Source: Baffinella frigidus (Eukaryota; Cryptophyceae; Cryptomonadales; Baffinellaceae). From it: DNA of 11,092 bases. The DNA lies in assembly GCA_026770585.1 (NCBI GenBank), contig MU646784.1:206359-217450 (forward strand). Direction: 5' to 3'. The notes beneath the pieces are model-generated. The model did not search any database. It saw only the letters and a list, made by a program, of their open reading frames with translations, and was not told the origin of the DNA. The position numbers and the translations under genes are program-made. Positions 1-5,399 of the stretch are shown in pieces. Numbering within the stretch: position 1 is the stretch's first letter; each line of letters starts with the position of its first letter.

Positions 1-141
1 GGGTCCAGGCTGTAGGCTGTAGGCTGTAGGGTGCAGGGTCTAGGGTCTAGGGTCTAGGGGTTAGGGGGGTAGGGGGTAGGGTGTAGGGGGTAGGGGGTAG
101 GGTCTAGGGTGTAGGGGGTAGGGGGTAGGGGGGTAGGGGGT
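1..141 (+). repeat. G-rich telomere-like repeat, degenerate
   Basis: The + strand is G-rich here and built from variants of a 6-8 bp unit: GTAGGCT, then GGTCTAG, GGGTGTA and GGGGGTA. This is the opposite polarity to nearly all other heptamer arrays in the window, which are C-rich on the + strand. It is too degenerate to be a functional telomere end. Confidence 0.85.
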
Positions 142-149
142 CGGTGCAG

Positions 150-187
150 CGCGGACCATGACCTGCGCGCCCTGCGCCTCCGGAAGG
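150..187 (+). pseudogene. exon-like island, single copy
   Basis: A GC-rich non-repetitive segment follows the G-rich array. It is preceded by GTGCAG and followed by GTGCTAAC, so it has AG and GT borders. In one frame it reads ADHDLRALRLRK with high third-position GC. Only one copy was found, so there is no substitution evidence for coding. The product is not recognised, and it may be an isolated decayed exon. Confidence 0.3.
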
Positions 188-372
188 GTGCTAACCCCTA
201 ATCCCCCAAACCCCTCAACCCTACACGCCTGGAACGTGTAGGGGTGAAGCGTACACTTGAAACCCTAAAGCCTGATCGAGAAATCCCACACATCGAACCC
301 CGAACCTAAACCCCACACCCCCCGCAGGGCGTGTGCTCTGCCCGCGGGGGGGGGTGCTCGGGTGCTCTGCTT
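188..372. repeat. degenerate C-rich telomere-like sequence
   Basis: This stretch is dominated by loose AACCCCTA, AACCCTCA and CGAACCC variants. It contains GGGGTGAAGCG at 241-251, the core of the 22-bp tandem repeat at 10042-10107. It also contains CCCCCCGCAG at 319-328, which resembles a splice acceptor, and a run of nine or more G near 345-355. I see no gene. Confidence 0.6.
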
Positions 373-427
373 CGCCCTTCTCCGACAAGGACCTGGCTTC
401 GGGCATGTCCAGCGCTGGCTTCGCGGG
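373..427 (+). pseudogene. exon fragment P, copy 1 (FSDKDLASG)
   Basis: It reads PFSDKDLASGMSSAGFAG and ends at GTATGG, a plausible donor. Copy 2 (533-587) shares FSDKDLASG. Copy 3 (740-756) shares the last residues and also ends at a GTATGT donor. Between copies 1 and 3 the codons for A (GCT/GCC) and F (TTC/TTT) differ only synonymously. The product is not recognised. The segment from 428 to 532 has GT and AG ends and could be an intron; it contains repeat J. Confidence 0.45.
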
Positions 428-440
428 GTATGGAAACCCT

Positions 441-534
441 CACCGATTTGCTTCCCTGGGGCTCTTTTCGGTGCGAAAGTTGACGGGGTTGTACCACGAA
501 CGTTGTCTGTCAACTTAAGGATAGTCCGCCAGCC
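441..534 (+). repeat. dispersed repeat J, copy 1
   Basis: It aligns without gaps to 2781-2874 at an exact offset of 2340, with about 77 of 94 bases identical. Both copies hold the inverted pair AAGTTGAC (477-484) and GTCAACTT (509-516) with a 24-base spacer. The spacer is the least conserved part. The block CAACTTAAGGATAGTCCGC is conserved and recurs reverse-complemented at 4593-4752, 6048-6120 and 6463-6573. It is probably a small mobile or introner-like element. No coding frame is evident. Confidence 0.75.
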
Positions 535-587
535 CGCGCCCTTCTCCGACAAGGACCTGGCGTCGGGCACGTCGCCGGCTTCGCGGG
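533..587 (+). pseudogene. exon fragment P, copy 2
   Basis: It follows CCGCCAG, is followed by GTATGG, and reads PAPFSDKDLASGTS. Relative to copy 1 it has GCG for GCT (synonymous), ATG to ACG, and a 4-base deletion before GGCTTCGCGGG. The deletion breaks the frame, so this copy is broken unless the donor moved. Confidence 0.45.
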
Positions 588-625
588 GTATGGAAACCCT
601 CACCCATCAACCATCTACTTCGCAG

Positions 626-650
626 CTACCGGGGGGCTTCACGGATACAG
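626..650 (+). pseudogene. exon fragment O, copy 1 (GGFTDT)
   Basis: It follows CTTCGCAG and reads LPGGFTDT. The block GGCTTCACGGATACAG is identical at 1408-1423, where it again follows CAG and lies downstream of an H fragment. The product is not recognised. Confidence 0.35.
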
Positions 651-739
651 CCCCATGACCCCAAAAACCTGAACCAATAAAACATTTGACCCCTAACCCC
701 CAAGCCACTCAGCCATACACCATACCCCCGAAACCCGAA

Positions 740-803
740 AGCGCCGGCTTTGCGGGGTATGTGCCCCCGCCGTTGTGCTTTCCCGGGGCTCTTTTCGGCG
801 CCA
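740..803 (+). pseudogene. exon fragment P copy 3 with partial J repeat
   Basis: 740-756 reads AGCGCCGGCTTTGCGGG, equivalent to the end of P copy 1 with synonymous changes, followed by GTATGT. 771-803 continues with the TTTCCCGGGGCTCTTTTCGGCGCCA portion of repeat J, then breaks off before the inverted-repeat part. The P-J junction is therefore shared with copy 1, so P and J were duplicated together. Confidence 0.45.
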
Positions 804-855
804 GGGGTGGGGGGGTAACATCCCTGCAAGGCCTAACCCCGGAACCCGAAAGCAG

Positions 856-868
856 GTACGTGAAGGGT
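856..868 (+). pseudogene. exon fragment H, copy 1 (truncated)
   Basis: It follows CGAAAGCAG, reads G TAC GTG AAG GGT (YVKG), and is then replaced by CCCCTAACCC telomere-like sequence. This looks like a truncated copy of the segments at 1151 and 1549. Confidence 0.45.
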
Positions 869-881
869 CCCCTAACCCTTA

Positions 882-1045
882 TGGAATAAACCCCTAATCC
901 CTAACAAATAAACCCCGAACCCCTCAGCAATAAACCCTCAACCCCTAAGGAATAAACCCCTAACCCCGAAGCAATAAACCCCGAAGCAATAAACCCCTAA
1001 ACCCTAAGCAATAAACTCCTAACCCCTAAGCAATAAACCCCCAAC
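882..1045 (+). repeat. minisatellite with AATAAACCCC core
   Basis: About nine irregular units carry AATAAACCCC or AATAAACTCC separated by CTAAGC, CGAAGC or CTCAGC. Spacing is roughly 15-23 bp. They look like telomere-type CCCTAA units interrupted by a repeated GCAATAAAC insertion, and they grade into perfect CCCTAAA units. Confidence 0.75.
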
Positions 1046-1101
1046 CCCTAAACCCTAAACCCTAAACCCTAAACCCTAAACCCTAAACCCTAAACCCTAA
1101 A
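1046..1101 (+). repeat. interstitial CCCTAAA telomere array (8 units)
   Basis: Eight perfect CCCTAAA units run head to tail. This is the TTTAGGG-type telomere repeat of most plants and many green algae and some other protists. It is the longest perfect run of this unit in the window and the main clue to organism type. Because other DNA lies on both sides, it is interstitial. Confidence 0.93.
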
Positions 1102-1150
1102 CACCTAAGGAAAAAAACCCTAACCCCCTAACTCCAAACCCCGAAAGCAG

Positions 1151-1190
1151 GTTCGTGAAGGGTCGAGCGCGTGTGTTCGCCGCGGAGACC
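1151..1190 (+). pseudogene. exon fragment H, copy 2
   Basis: After CGAAAGCAG it reads FVKGRARVFAAET, then runs into CAATCCC repeat sequence. Against copy 3 (1549) five bases differ. Four are synonymous third-position changes (GGT/GGG, CGA/CGG, CGT/CGC, TTC/TTT) and one changes F to Y. This pattern argues for past selection on this frame. It lacks the last three codons and the GT donor of copy 3. Confidence 0.55.
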
Positions 1191-1239
1191 CAATCCCTAA
1201 AACCCAATCCCTCAAGCCCGAAAACCGAACACCCAAGTC

Positions 1240-1352
1240 ATGAACCACAACCATAACCATGACTATGACCATGGCCATGACCATAACCACAGCCATAACC
1301 ATAACCAAAACCACAACCATAACCATAACCATAACCATAACCACAACCACAA
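1240..1352 (+). repeat. hexanucleotide repeat (ACCATA-type)
   Basis: About 18 units of a 6-bp motif, mainly ACCATA with ACCACA, ACCATG and ACTATG variants, sit between two H fragments. The open frames on both strands are products of the 6-bp period (dipeptide repeats such as MV on the minus strand) and are not genes. Confidence 0.85.
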
Positions 1353-1364
1353 ACCCGAAAGCAG

Positions 1365-1379
1365 GGGCGGGCGCGCGTG
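1365..1379 (+). pseudogene. exon fragment H, copy 4 (internal piece)
   Basis: It follows CGAAAGCAG. GGGCGGGCGCGCGTG matches 1559-1573 of H copy 3 base for base, but the first four codons are missing and the following sequence differs. Confidence 0.35.
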
Positions 1380-1399
1380 ACGCCTACACCACTCAGCAG

Positions 1400-1423
1400 C
1401 CGCCGGGGGCTTCACGGATACAG
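1400..1423 (+). pseudogene. exon fragment O, copy 2
   Basis: It follows CTCAGCAG and reads AAGGFTDT. It shares the GGCTTCACGGATACAG block with 626-650, with one G fewer in the G run. Sequence 1424-1540 after it has no clear feature apart from a short inverted pair, TTCACCTTGAAT and ATTCAAGGTGAA, at 1480-1502. Confidence 0.35.
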
Positions 1424-1479
1424 TCCATCTAAACTATTTGTACCAGAATCGTATCCATTGCCTTGGAACCCAACCGGAA

Positions 1480-1502
1480 TTTCACCTTGAATTCAAGGTG
1501 AA
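1480..1502. repeat. near-perfect palindrome
   Basis: TTCACCTTGAATTCAAGGTGAA is palindromic with 11-bp arms and no loop. It lies in the otherwise unremarkable stretch between exon fragments O and H. It could form a cruciform or bind a dimeric protein; nothing else in the sequence assigns a role. Confidence 0.7.
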
Positions 1503-1548
1503 AAGGTCTTCGAGTGCTGCTAAGTGGAACTCAAAACCCCGGAAGCAG

Positions 1549-1597
1549 GTACGTGAAGGGGCGGGCGCGCGTGTTTGCCGCGGAGACCCGCGAGGAG
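1549..1597 (+). pseudogene. exon fragment H, copy 3 (most complete)
   Basis: It is preceded by CGGAAGCAG and followed by GTCAAC. With the first base as the end of a split codon it reads YVKGRARVFAAETREE. It is the longest of four H copies (856, 1151, 1365, 1549), and its differences from copy 2 are mostly synonymous. The charged, Ala-rich segment could be helical. I recognise no family. Downstream the sequence turns at once into CCCTACA repeats. Confidence 0.5.
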
Positions 1598-1604
1598 GTC
1601 AACC

Positions 1605-2048
1605 CTTACACCCTGCACCCTACACCCTACACAGTAAACCCTACACCCTACACCCTACACCCTACACCCTACACCCTACACCCTACACCCTACACCTTAA
1701 ACCTTAAACCCTACACCCTACACCGTAATCCTTACATCCGACACCCGACACCCGACACCCTACGCCCTACACCCTGCACCCGAAACTGTACACCCTAAAA
1801 CCTAAACCTTACACCGTAAACCCTACACCTTACACCCTACACCCTAAACTTTACACCCTACACCCCACACCCCACACCCTACACCCTACACCTACACCCT
1901 ACACTCTACACCCTACACCCGACACCCTACACCCGACACTCGACACCCTGCACCCTACACCCTACACCCTACACCATACCCCCTAAACCCCAAACCCTAC
2001 ACCCTACACCCTACACCCTACACCCTACACCCTACACCCTACACCCTA
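1605..2048 (+). repeat. CCCTACA heptamer array
   Basis: About 60 units of CCCTACA (TGTAGGG on the other strand) run here, with scattered CCCGACA, CCCTAAA and CCGTAAA variants and one-base slips. The best runs are 1631-1695 and 1992-2048. It differs from the telomere unit by one base. Open frames reading TLHPTPY are the 7-bp period translated. Confidence 0.9.
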
Positions 2049-2204
2049 AACATAAACCTAAACCCCTAAACCTAAACCTAAATCAGGAAAGGTTTAAACC
2101 GAAACGTAAAACCCTAACCCTGAAACCTTTTAGGTCAAACCTAATCATAACCCCCGTAACCCTAACCCATTAACCCTATAACCTTAACACGAAATCGAAC
2201 GCAG
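2049..2204 (+). repeat. duplicated upstream segment, copy 1
   Basis: It contains AAAGGTTTAAACCGAAACGT, CTTTTAGGTCAAACCTAA and CGAAATCGAACGCAG in order, within telomere-like filler. The same landmarks recur at 2390-2524, about 313-320 bases later, each time leading into exon fragment K. The duplication therefore covers the putative intron plus exon. Confidence 0.75.
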
Positions 2205-2258
2205 GTGAACCCGGAGGCGTAGAAGAGGCTGCAGGCTGAGCAGCCGCGCCTGGCAGCT
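2205..2258 (+). pseudogene. exon fragment K, copy 1 (internal stop)
   Basis: Preceded by GAACGCAG, it reads VNPEA, stop, KRLQAEQPRLAA. The CAG codon of copy 2 is TAG here. Other differences from copy 2 are GCA/GCT, CTC/CTG and GCC/GCT (synonymous) and Q to P. It breaks into AACATAACCCC repeats before the end of the exon. This is a nonsense-mutated, 3'-truncated copy. Confidence 0.6.
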
Positions 2259-2389
2259 AACATAACCCCTAACAACATAACCCCTAACAACATAACCCCT
2301 AACAAACACTAAAACCTCAACCCTAAACCCTACGCCCTGCACCCTTACCCCCTGCACCCTAAACATAAACCTAAATCCTCACACCTAAA
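2259..2389 (+). repeat. AACATAACCCCT tandem units and mixed heptamers
   Basis: Three near-identical 15-bp units, AACATAACCCCTAAC, lie at 2259-2303, followed by mixed CCCTAAA, CCCTGCA and CCTAAAC units. I see no coding content. Confidence 0.75.
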
Positions 2390-2524
2390 CCTAAACTAAG
2401 AAAGATTTAAACCGAAACGTAAAACCCTAACCCTAGAACCTTTTAGGTCAAACCTAACCCCCTTAACCCTAACCCCTTAATCCTGAACCCTAAACCCTAA
2501 ACCCCAACGCGAAATCGAACCCAG

Positions 2525-2599
2525 GTGAACCCGGAGGCGCAGAAGAGGCTGCAGGCAGAGCAGCAGCGCCTCGCAGCCCTCGAGCAAGCCCAGCGTAAG
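2525..2599 (+). CDS. candidate exon K, copy 2 (coiled-coil-like, partial gene)
   Basis: This 75-base segment of 25 codons starts after GAACCCAG and ends before GTCAATCC, phase 0 at both ends. It begins VNPEAQKRLQAEQQ and ends ALEQAQRK. It is Q/E/A/L-rich with L spacing typical of an amphipathic, possibly coiled-coil, helix. Copies are at 2205 (stop codon), 2714 (substituted) and 2884 (last seven codons). The 2884 copy differs by GCC/GCG and CGT/CGC, both synonymous. No family is recognised. It is the best-preserved member, but flanking exons cannot be joined with confidence. It may be one exon of a live gene or a recent relic. Confidence 0.5.
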
Positions 2600-2600
2600 G

Positions 2601-2713
2601 TCAATCCTAAACCCTTGGTAGCATAGCATAGCCTCAATCCTAAACCCTTGGTAGCATTAACCTCATTCCTAAGCCCTTGGTAGCATAAACCCGAAACCTT
2701 AACTCCTTGGTAC
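2601..2713 (+). repeat. tandem TCAATCCTAAACCCTTGGTAGCAT, 3-4 units
   Basis: Units start at 2601, 2634 and 2663 (spacing 33 and 29), with a decayed one near 2697-2713. The core is CCCTTGGTAGCAT preceded by a telomere-like CCTAAA. It lies between K copies 2 and 3, directly behind the K donor site, so it may be duplicated intron sequence. Confidence 0.8.
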
Positions 2714-2735
2714 GGCTCGCAGCCCTCGACGGGGG
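2714..2735 (+). pseudogene. exon fragment K, copy 3
   Basis: Reading from 2714, GGCTCGCAGCCCTCGAC matches LAALE of exon K. It is then replaced by GGGGGG and resumes with CAGCGCAAG before GTCCCT. The GAG CAA GCC codons are lost or replaced and the donor context is kept. Confidence 0.4.
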
Positions 2736-2780
2736 GCAGCGCAAGGTCCCTTACCTCTGTCTCAAAGGCTCATTCGTTCT

Positions 2781-2874
2781 CACCGATTTGCTTCCCCCGG
2801 GCTCTTTCCCGCGCCAAAGTTGACGGATTTGCACCACACACCCAGCGTGTCAACTTAAGGATAGTCCGCGAGCC
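2781..2874 (+). repeat. dispersed repeat J, copy 2
   Basis: It aligns gap-free to 441-534 with 17 mismatches. The AAGTTGAC (2817-2824) and GTCAACTT (2849-2856) inverted pair and its 24-base spacing are kept, while the spacer is the most divergent part. It is followed within 10 bases by exon fragment K copy 4. Confidence 0.75.
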
Positions 2875-2883
2875 ATGTAAACC

Positions 2884-2904
2884 CTCGAGCAAGCGCAGCG
2901 CAAG
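2884..2904 (+). pseudogene. exon fragment K, copy 4
   Basis: It reads LEQAQRK and is followed by GTACCG, an acceptable donor. It differs from copy 2 by synonymous changes only, but the first 18 codons are absent. Repeat J sits directly upstream, so J may have inserted into or been carried with this exon. Confidence 0.5.
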
Positions 2905-3104
2905 GTACCGTCCATATTAGGGAGGTCCTCATACGTGACTCTGAGGAGCACGTTTCGTTTAGGGCGTTAGCCCTTGGACTTCCTCATAGGGAGGTCTGAT
3001 AACCCCACACGCCCCAACCCTCATTCCTAAGACAAGCTCTCGCGTCTTACAAGAGGTCTTCGGAAGGTCGTCGGCGAGCGCATCCTTCCCCTCCCTGAAC
3101 TTCA
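2905..3104. other. unassigned mixed sequence
   Basis: This is non-heptamer sequence with a small inverted pair CCTCA/TGAGG (2929-2956), a repeat of CCTCATA (2929 and 2984) and GGGAGGTC (2921 and 2990), and an exon-like run at 3032-3066 that could read DKLSRLTRGLRK before GTCGTC. GCGCATCCTTCCCCTCCC at 3078-3095 recurs with one change at 3443-3460, so part of the block is duplicated. No gene can be supported. Confidence 0.4.
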
Positions 3105-3106
3105 AA

Positions 3107-3235
3107 CCTAAACCCCAAACCTCAAACCCCAAACCCCAAACCCCAAACCCCAAACCCCAAACCCCAAACCCCAAACCCCAAACCCCAAACCCCGCATCCC
3201 AAACCCCAAACACCAAACCCTAAACACGAAACACC
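3107..3235 (+). repeat. CCCCAAA heptamer array 1
   Basis: About 11 units of CCCCAAA (TTTGGGG) run here, near-perfect at 3127-3192, preceded by CCTAAACCCCAAACCTCAAA. The same lead-in order is found at 3591-3611 before array 2. Reading frames on both strands (VWGLGFG, PKPQTPN) are the repeat translated. Confidence 0.93.
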
Positions 3236-3242
3236 ACAACAG

Positions 3243-3278
3243 GTGCTCGCACATGGAGAATGAGATCCTCCCATGCAG
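3243..3278 (+). pseudogene. exon fragment L, copy 1
   Basis: It is preceded by ACACCACAACAG and reads VLAHMENEILPC. Against copy 3 (3531) it lacks nine bases (three codons, in frame), and it shows GCA/GCG and CCA/CCG synonymous changes plus I to M and D to N. Downstream, 3279-3430 is AT-richer unassigned sequence. Confidence 0.5.
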
Positions 3279-3434
3279 AAAGAGAGATCTTCATTGTCCG
3301 GACCCACCTCATCATGGCTCAGATTATTTTGGTGGACCGGCCTCGCGCCACGGGTGTTTGAATTCCCTTTTTTCAGGTAGCCTTATATCTATCTCCTTAT
3401 ATCAATCTACCTTCAAACCCAGAACGCAAAGCAG

Positions 3435-3448
3435 GTGCTCGCGCATCG
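3435..3448 (+). pseudogene. exon fragment L, copy 2 (start only)
   Basis: After CAAAGCAG it reads GTG CTC GCG CAT, matching the first codons of L. It then joins TCGTTCCCCTCCC, the sequence also found after GCGCATC at 3078. A recombined junction is likely. Confidence 0.4.
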
Positions 3449-3530
3449 TTCCCCTCCCTAAACTTCAAATCCCAAACCCTGAACCCCAAAACCCCAAACC
3501 ACAAACGCTAAACACGAAACAGCACAACAG

Positions 3531-3577
3531 GTGCTCGCGGCGCGAAAGCACATCGAGGATGAGATCCTCCCGTGCAA
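3531..3577 (+). pseudogene. exon fragment L, copy 3 (longest)
   Basis: It is preceded by ACAGCACAACAG and reads VLAARKHIEDEILPC, followed by AAGTAACC. Read through, it would end K-stop. Alternatively GTAACC at 3578 is a donor. The in-frame 9-base length difference and synonymous third-base changes relative to copy 1 support a coding origin. No family is recognised. Confidence 0.5.
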
Positions 3578-3579
3578 GT

Positions 3580-3800
3580 AACCCCCAAACCCTAAACCCC
3601 AAACCTCAAACCCCAAACCCCAAACCCCAAACCCCAAACCCCAAACCCCAAACCCCAAACCCCAAACCCCAAACCCCAAACCCCAAACCCCAAACCCCAA
3701 ACCCCAAACCCCAAAACCTAAACCCCAAACTCTAAACCCTACACCCTAAACACCTAACCCCAAACCATAAACCCCAAACCATAAATCTTAAACCCGAAAC
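3580..3800 (+). repeat. CCCCAAA heptamer array 2
   Basis: Near-perfect CCCCAAA units (about 15) run at 3610-3714, then mixed CCCTAAA, CCCTACA and CCATAAA units to 3800. The long + strand frame reading NPKPQTP is the repeat translated and is not a gene. Confidence 0.93.
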
Positions 3801-3810
3801 CCGAAACCAG

Positions 3811-3850
3811 GTGCCCGCGCTGCCTCTCCCCCTACCTCGACGCGCCCGGT
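3811..3850 (+). other. short non-repeat island after CGAAACCAG
   Basis: It begins GTGCCCGCGCTGCCTCTCC, which resembles the start of exon L (GTGCTCGCG) but diverges. It may be a further L-type relic; too short to decide. Confidence 0.25.
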
Positions 3851-4080
3851 TTGACCCCAAACTCGAAACCCTAAACCCTAAACCCTAAACCCTAAAACCT
3901 AAAACCCTAAAACCCTAAAACCCAAACCTTCAATTCTAAACTCTAAGCCCTAAGCCGTAAACCCTAAACCCTAAACCCTAAACCCTAAACCCCAACTCCC
4001 AAACCCCACACCCCAAACTCCAAACTCCAAACCCCAAACCCCAAACCTCAAACCCCCAACCCTAAACCCAACACTCCCTC
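3851..4080 (+). repeat. mixed CCCTAAA and CCCCAAA array
   Basis: Short perfect CCCTAAA runs occur at about 3867-3896 and 3959-3992. The 8-bp slipped form CCCTAAAA lies between 3897 and 3922. CCCCAAA and CTCCAAA variants run to 4060. No gene. Confidence 0.88.
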
Positions 4081-4086
4081 ATCCAG

Positions 4087-4141
4087 GGTGCACAGCGATG
4101 CAGTGCGGGAACTGCCCGTGCCACTTCTGCGCGTGGTGCGG
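4087..4141 (+). pseudogene. exon fragment M, copy 1
   Basis: It follows CATCCAG. With one leading base it reads VHSDAVRELPVPLLRVVR. Copy 2 (4252-4290) covers ELPVPxLRVVR with five differences, four synonymous at third positions (GAA/GAG, CTG/CTT, CTG/CTA, CGG/CGA) and one L to F. This fixes the frame: another frame looks like a Cys-rich finger but is not supported. GT donors are possible at 4133 and 4136. No family is recognised. Confidence 0.5.
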
Positions 4142-4146
4142 CCCCC

Positions 4147-4379
4147 CGAAACACGAAACCCGAAACACGAAATCCGAAACTCGGAACCCGAAACCCGGAA
4201 CCCGAAACCCGAAACCTGGATCCCGAAACACGAAATCCGAAACCCTCGCCGGATCTGGAGCTTCCCGTGCCATTTCTACGCGTGGTGCGAACCCCCGAAA
4301 CCCGAAACCCGAAATCTTGCGGCCCCTGACTCCCGTTACCCGAAGTCCGAAACCCGGAACCCGGAACCCGAAACCCTAA
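4147..4379 (+). repeat. CCCGAAA heptamer array, interrupted
   Basis: Units of CCCGAAA with CACGAAA, TCCGAAA and CCCGGAA variants occur at 4147-4250 and 4291-4379. They flank exon fragment M copy 2 on both sides. The unit differs by one base from the telomere repeat. Confidence 0.88.
4252..4290 (+). pseudogene. exon fragment M, copy 2
   Basis: It reads DLELPVPFLRVVR. The upstream half of copy 1 is absent and no AG acceptor is adjacent, so the copy is 5'-truncated. It is embedded in the CCCGAAA array. Confidence 0.45.
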
Positions 4380-4411
4380 ATTGCAGCTTGCGCTGCAGCC
4401 TCGACCGTTGG

Positions 4412-4450
4412 GTCATTTAGGTCCCTTTTTCTTGGAGCTGCCAACATAGG
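4412..4450 (+). repeat. D-repeat fragment
   Basis: The order of TTTAGGTCCC, then GGAGCTGCCAACATAGG, parallels the D ends at 10395-10434 and 10511-10541 (TTTAGGTCCCTTAGG, then GAGCTCCCAACATAGG). Divergent and short; the assignment is tentative. Confidence 0.35.
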
Positions 4451-4479
4451 CTCTGAATGTGTTGTATGGCGGTAGGTGC

Positions 4480-4496
4480 GGGGCAACACTTGCCCC
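4480..4496. repeat. perfect hairpin GGGGCAA/TTGCCCC
   Basis: Seven-bp arms with a 3-base loop CAC, in non-heptamer sequence. GGGTACCC follows at 4503-4510. No run of T follows, so nothing marks it as a terminator. Confidence 0.6.
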
Positions 4497-4529
4497 TCAG
4501 GCGGGTACCCCCGTTTGTCCCTTTCAGAA

Positions 4530-4592
4530 CGAATCCGCCTTTGACAAGCGGGAGTGTGTGGCAGGGACTATGGGTGAGATGTACTATCGCGT
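4530..4592. repeat. partial duplicate of 4725-4761
   Basis: GAACGAATCCGCCTTTGACA...GCGGGAGTGTGTGGCAGG resembles AACGCATCAGCCTTTTGAGA...GCGAGAGTGGGTGGCAGG downstream. The same block lies beside J copy 2 in reverse (2747-2780), so it is an extension of repeat J. Confidence 0.5.
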
Positions 4593-4752
4593 CTTAACGG
4601 GCTATTCTTAAGTTGTCGCGCTGCCTTAACGGACTATTCTTAAGTTGCCACTCTGCCCTCGCGGGATCAAACCCTTCAACTTCCGCGCGGAAACGCGCCC
4701 GGTCCCGTCGACTCCGCGGAAACGCATCAGCCTTTTGAGACCGGGCGAGAGT
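4593..4752 (-). repeat. dispersed repeat J, copy 3 (reverse), with 32-bp tandem end
   Basis: 4593-4624 and 4625-4656 are tandem 32-bp units, CTTAACGGRCTATTCTTAAGTTG plus nine bases, with five differences. The second continues with CGCGGGATCAAACCCTTCAACTTCCGCGCGG, which lines up with the reverse complement of J copies 1 and 2, including the TCAACTT arm. Homology seems to extend to the GAGACCGGG block near 4740. Confidence 0.65.
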
Positions 4753-4820
4753 GGGTGGCAGGTCTGTGGCTTGAACTGTGCGGGGCTGTTCTTATCCTAA
4801 ACCCCTAAACCCGAAAACAG

Positions 4821-4878
4821 GTGCGGGGTCGACTGCGGGGGTGATGCGCTCCCCCACGTCTCCTCCTGCCTCTGCAAG
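4821..4878 (+). pseudogene. exon fragment N, copy 1
   Basis: It is preceded by CGAAAACAG and followed by GTACCA. Starting one base in it reads CGVDCGGDALPHVSSCLCK. Copies 2 and 3 keep only the last 13 or so codons. Their differences are too few to prove the frame, and a second frame (SPTSPPASA) is also open. If the Cys-rich reading is right the segment could bind metal, but this is inference. Confidence 0.4.
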
Positions 4879-4889
4879 GTACCAACCCC

Positions 4890-4995
4890 TAGACATAAGA
4901 AGAAGCCTAAACCAAACCCATAAGAAGAAGCCCAAAGACATAGGAAGAAGCCTAAACCCTCAACCCGAGACGTAAGAAGAGCCCTTCAACCCTGT
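4890..4995 (+). repeat. ACATAAGAAGAAGCC tandem units
   Basis: Units with CATAAGAAGAAGCC or CATAGGAAGAAGCC start near 4895, 4918 and 4938, and a CGTAAGAAGAGCC variant near 4970. Single units recur at 5127, 5157 and 5323, always after an N fragment. N and this motif were duplicated together. Confidence 0.75.
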
Positions 4996-5009
4996 ACCCA
5001 AAACCCTGA

Positions 5010-5070
5010 ACCCGCAACCCGATACCCGAAACCCGAACCCCGATACCCGATACCCGATACCCGAAACCTG
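5010..5070 (+). repeat. CCCGATA/CCCGAAA units
   Basis: Heptamers CCCGATA and CCCGAAA lead into N copy 2. The same order (CCCGATACCCGATACCCGAAA) leads into N copy 3 at about 5238-5258, 188 bases later. Confidence 0.8.
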
Positions 5071-5111
5071 GGAAGGACACGCTCCCCCACGTCTCCTCCT
5101 GCCTCTGCAAG
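5071..5111 (+). pseudogene. exon fragment N, copy 2
   Basis: Follows GAAACCTG. The shared part reads DTLPHVSSCLCK and ends before GTACCA, as in copy 1. The 5' half of copy 1 is replaced by GGAAG. Confidence 0.4.
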
Positions 5112-5258
5112 GTACCAAACCCTAGACATCAGAAGAACCCTAAACCCTAAACCCGAGACGTAAGAAGAGCCCTTGAATCCTAAACCCGAGACACGAACCC
5201 CGACACCCGAAACCCTAAACCCGAAAACCGAAAACCGATACCCGATACCCGAAACCTG

Positions 5259-5299
5259 GGAAGGACACGCTCCCGCACGTCTCCTCCTGCCTCTGCAAG
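5259..5299 (+). pseudogene. exon fragment N, copy 3
   Basis: It is nearly identical to copy 2 with CCC/CCG (synonymous in the DTLPHV frame). The donor context is GTTCTG instead of GTACCA. Flanking sequence 5010-5140 and about 5200-5330 is a segmental duplication. Confidence 0.4.
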
Positions 5300-5399
5300 G
5301 TTCTGCCTACCTTCCAACCCTAGCCATAAGAAGAACCCTAAACCCTCAATTCGTGGTCACGTGCACCCTGAAGCTTCTCCCCTATAAACCCTTGACCCG

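Noticed and set aside
1046-1101. Functional chromosome end
   Set aside because: Only eight perfect units and kilobases of other sequence on both sides; it is interstitial.
1120-1350. Met/Val-rich membrane-like protein on the minus strand
   Set aside because: Product of the ACCATA hexamer repeat.
4098-4143. Cys-rich zinc-finger-like peptide (RING/IBR-like end)
   Set aside because: Comparison with the copy at 4252 shows silent changes in a different frame, and the Cys residues are not conserved (two replaced by Y and F).
4480-4510. Intrinsic terminator
   Set aside because: The hairpin is not followed by a T run, and the setting is eukaryotic.
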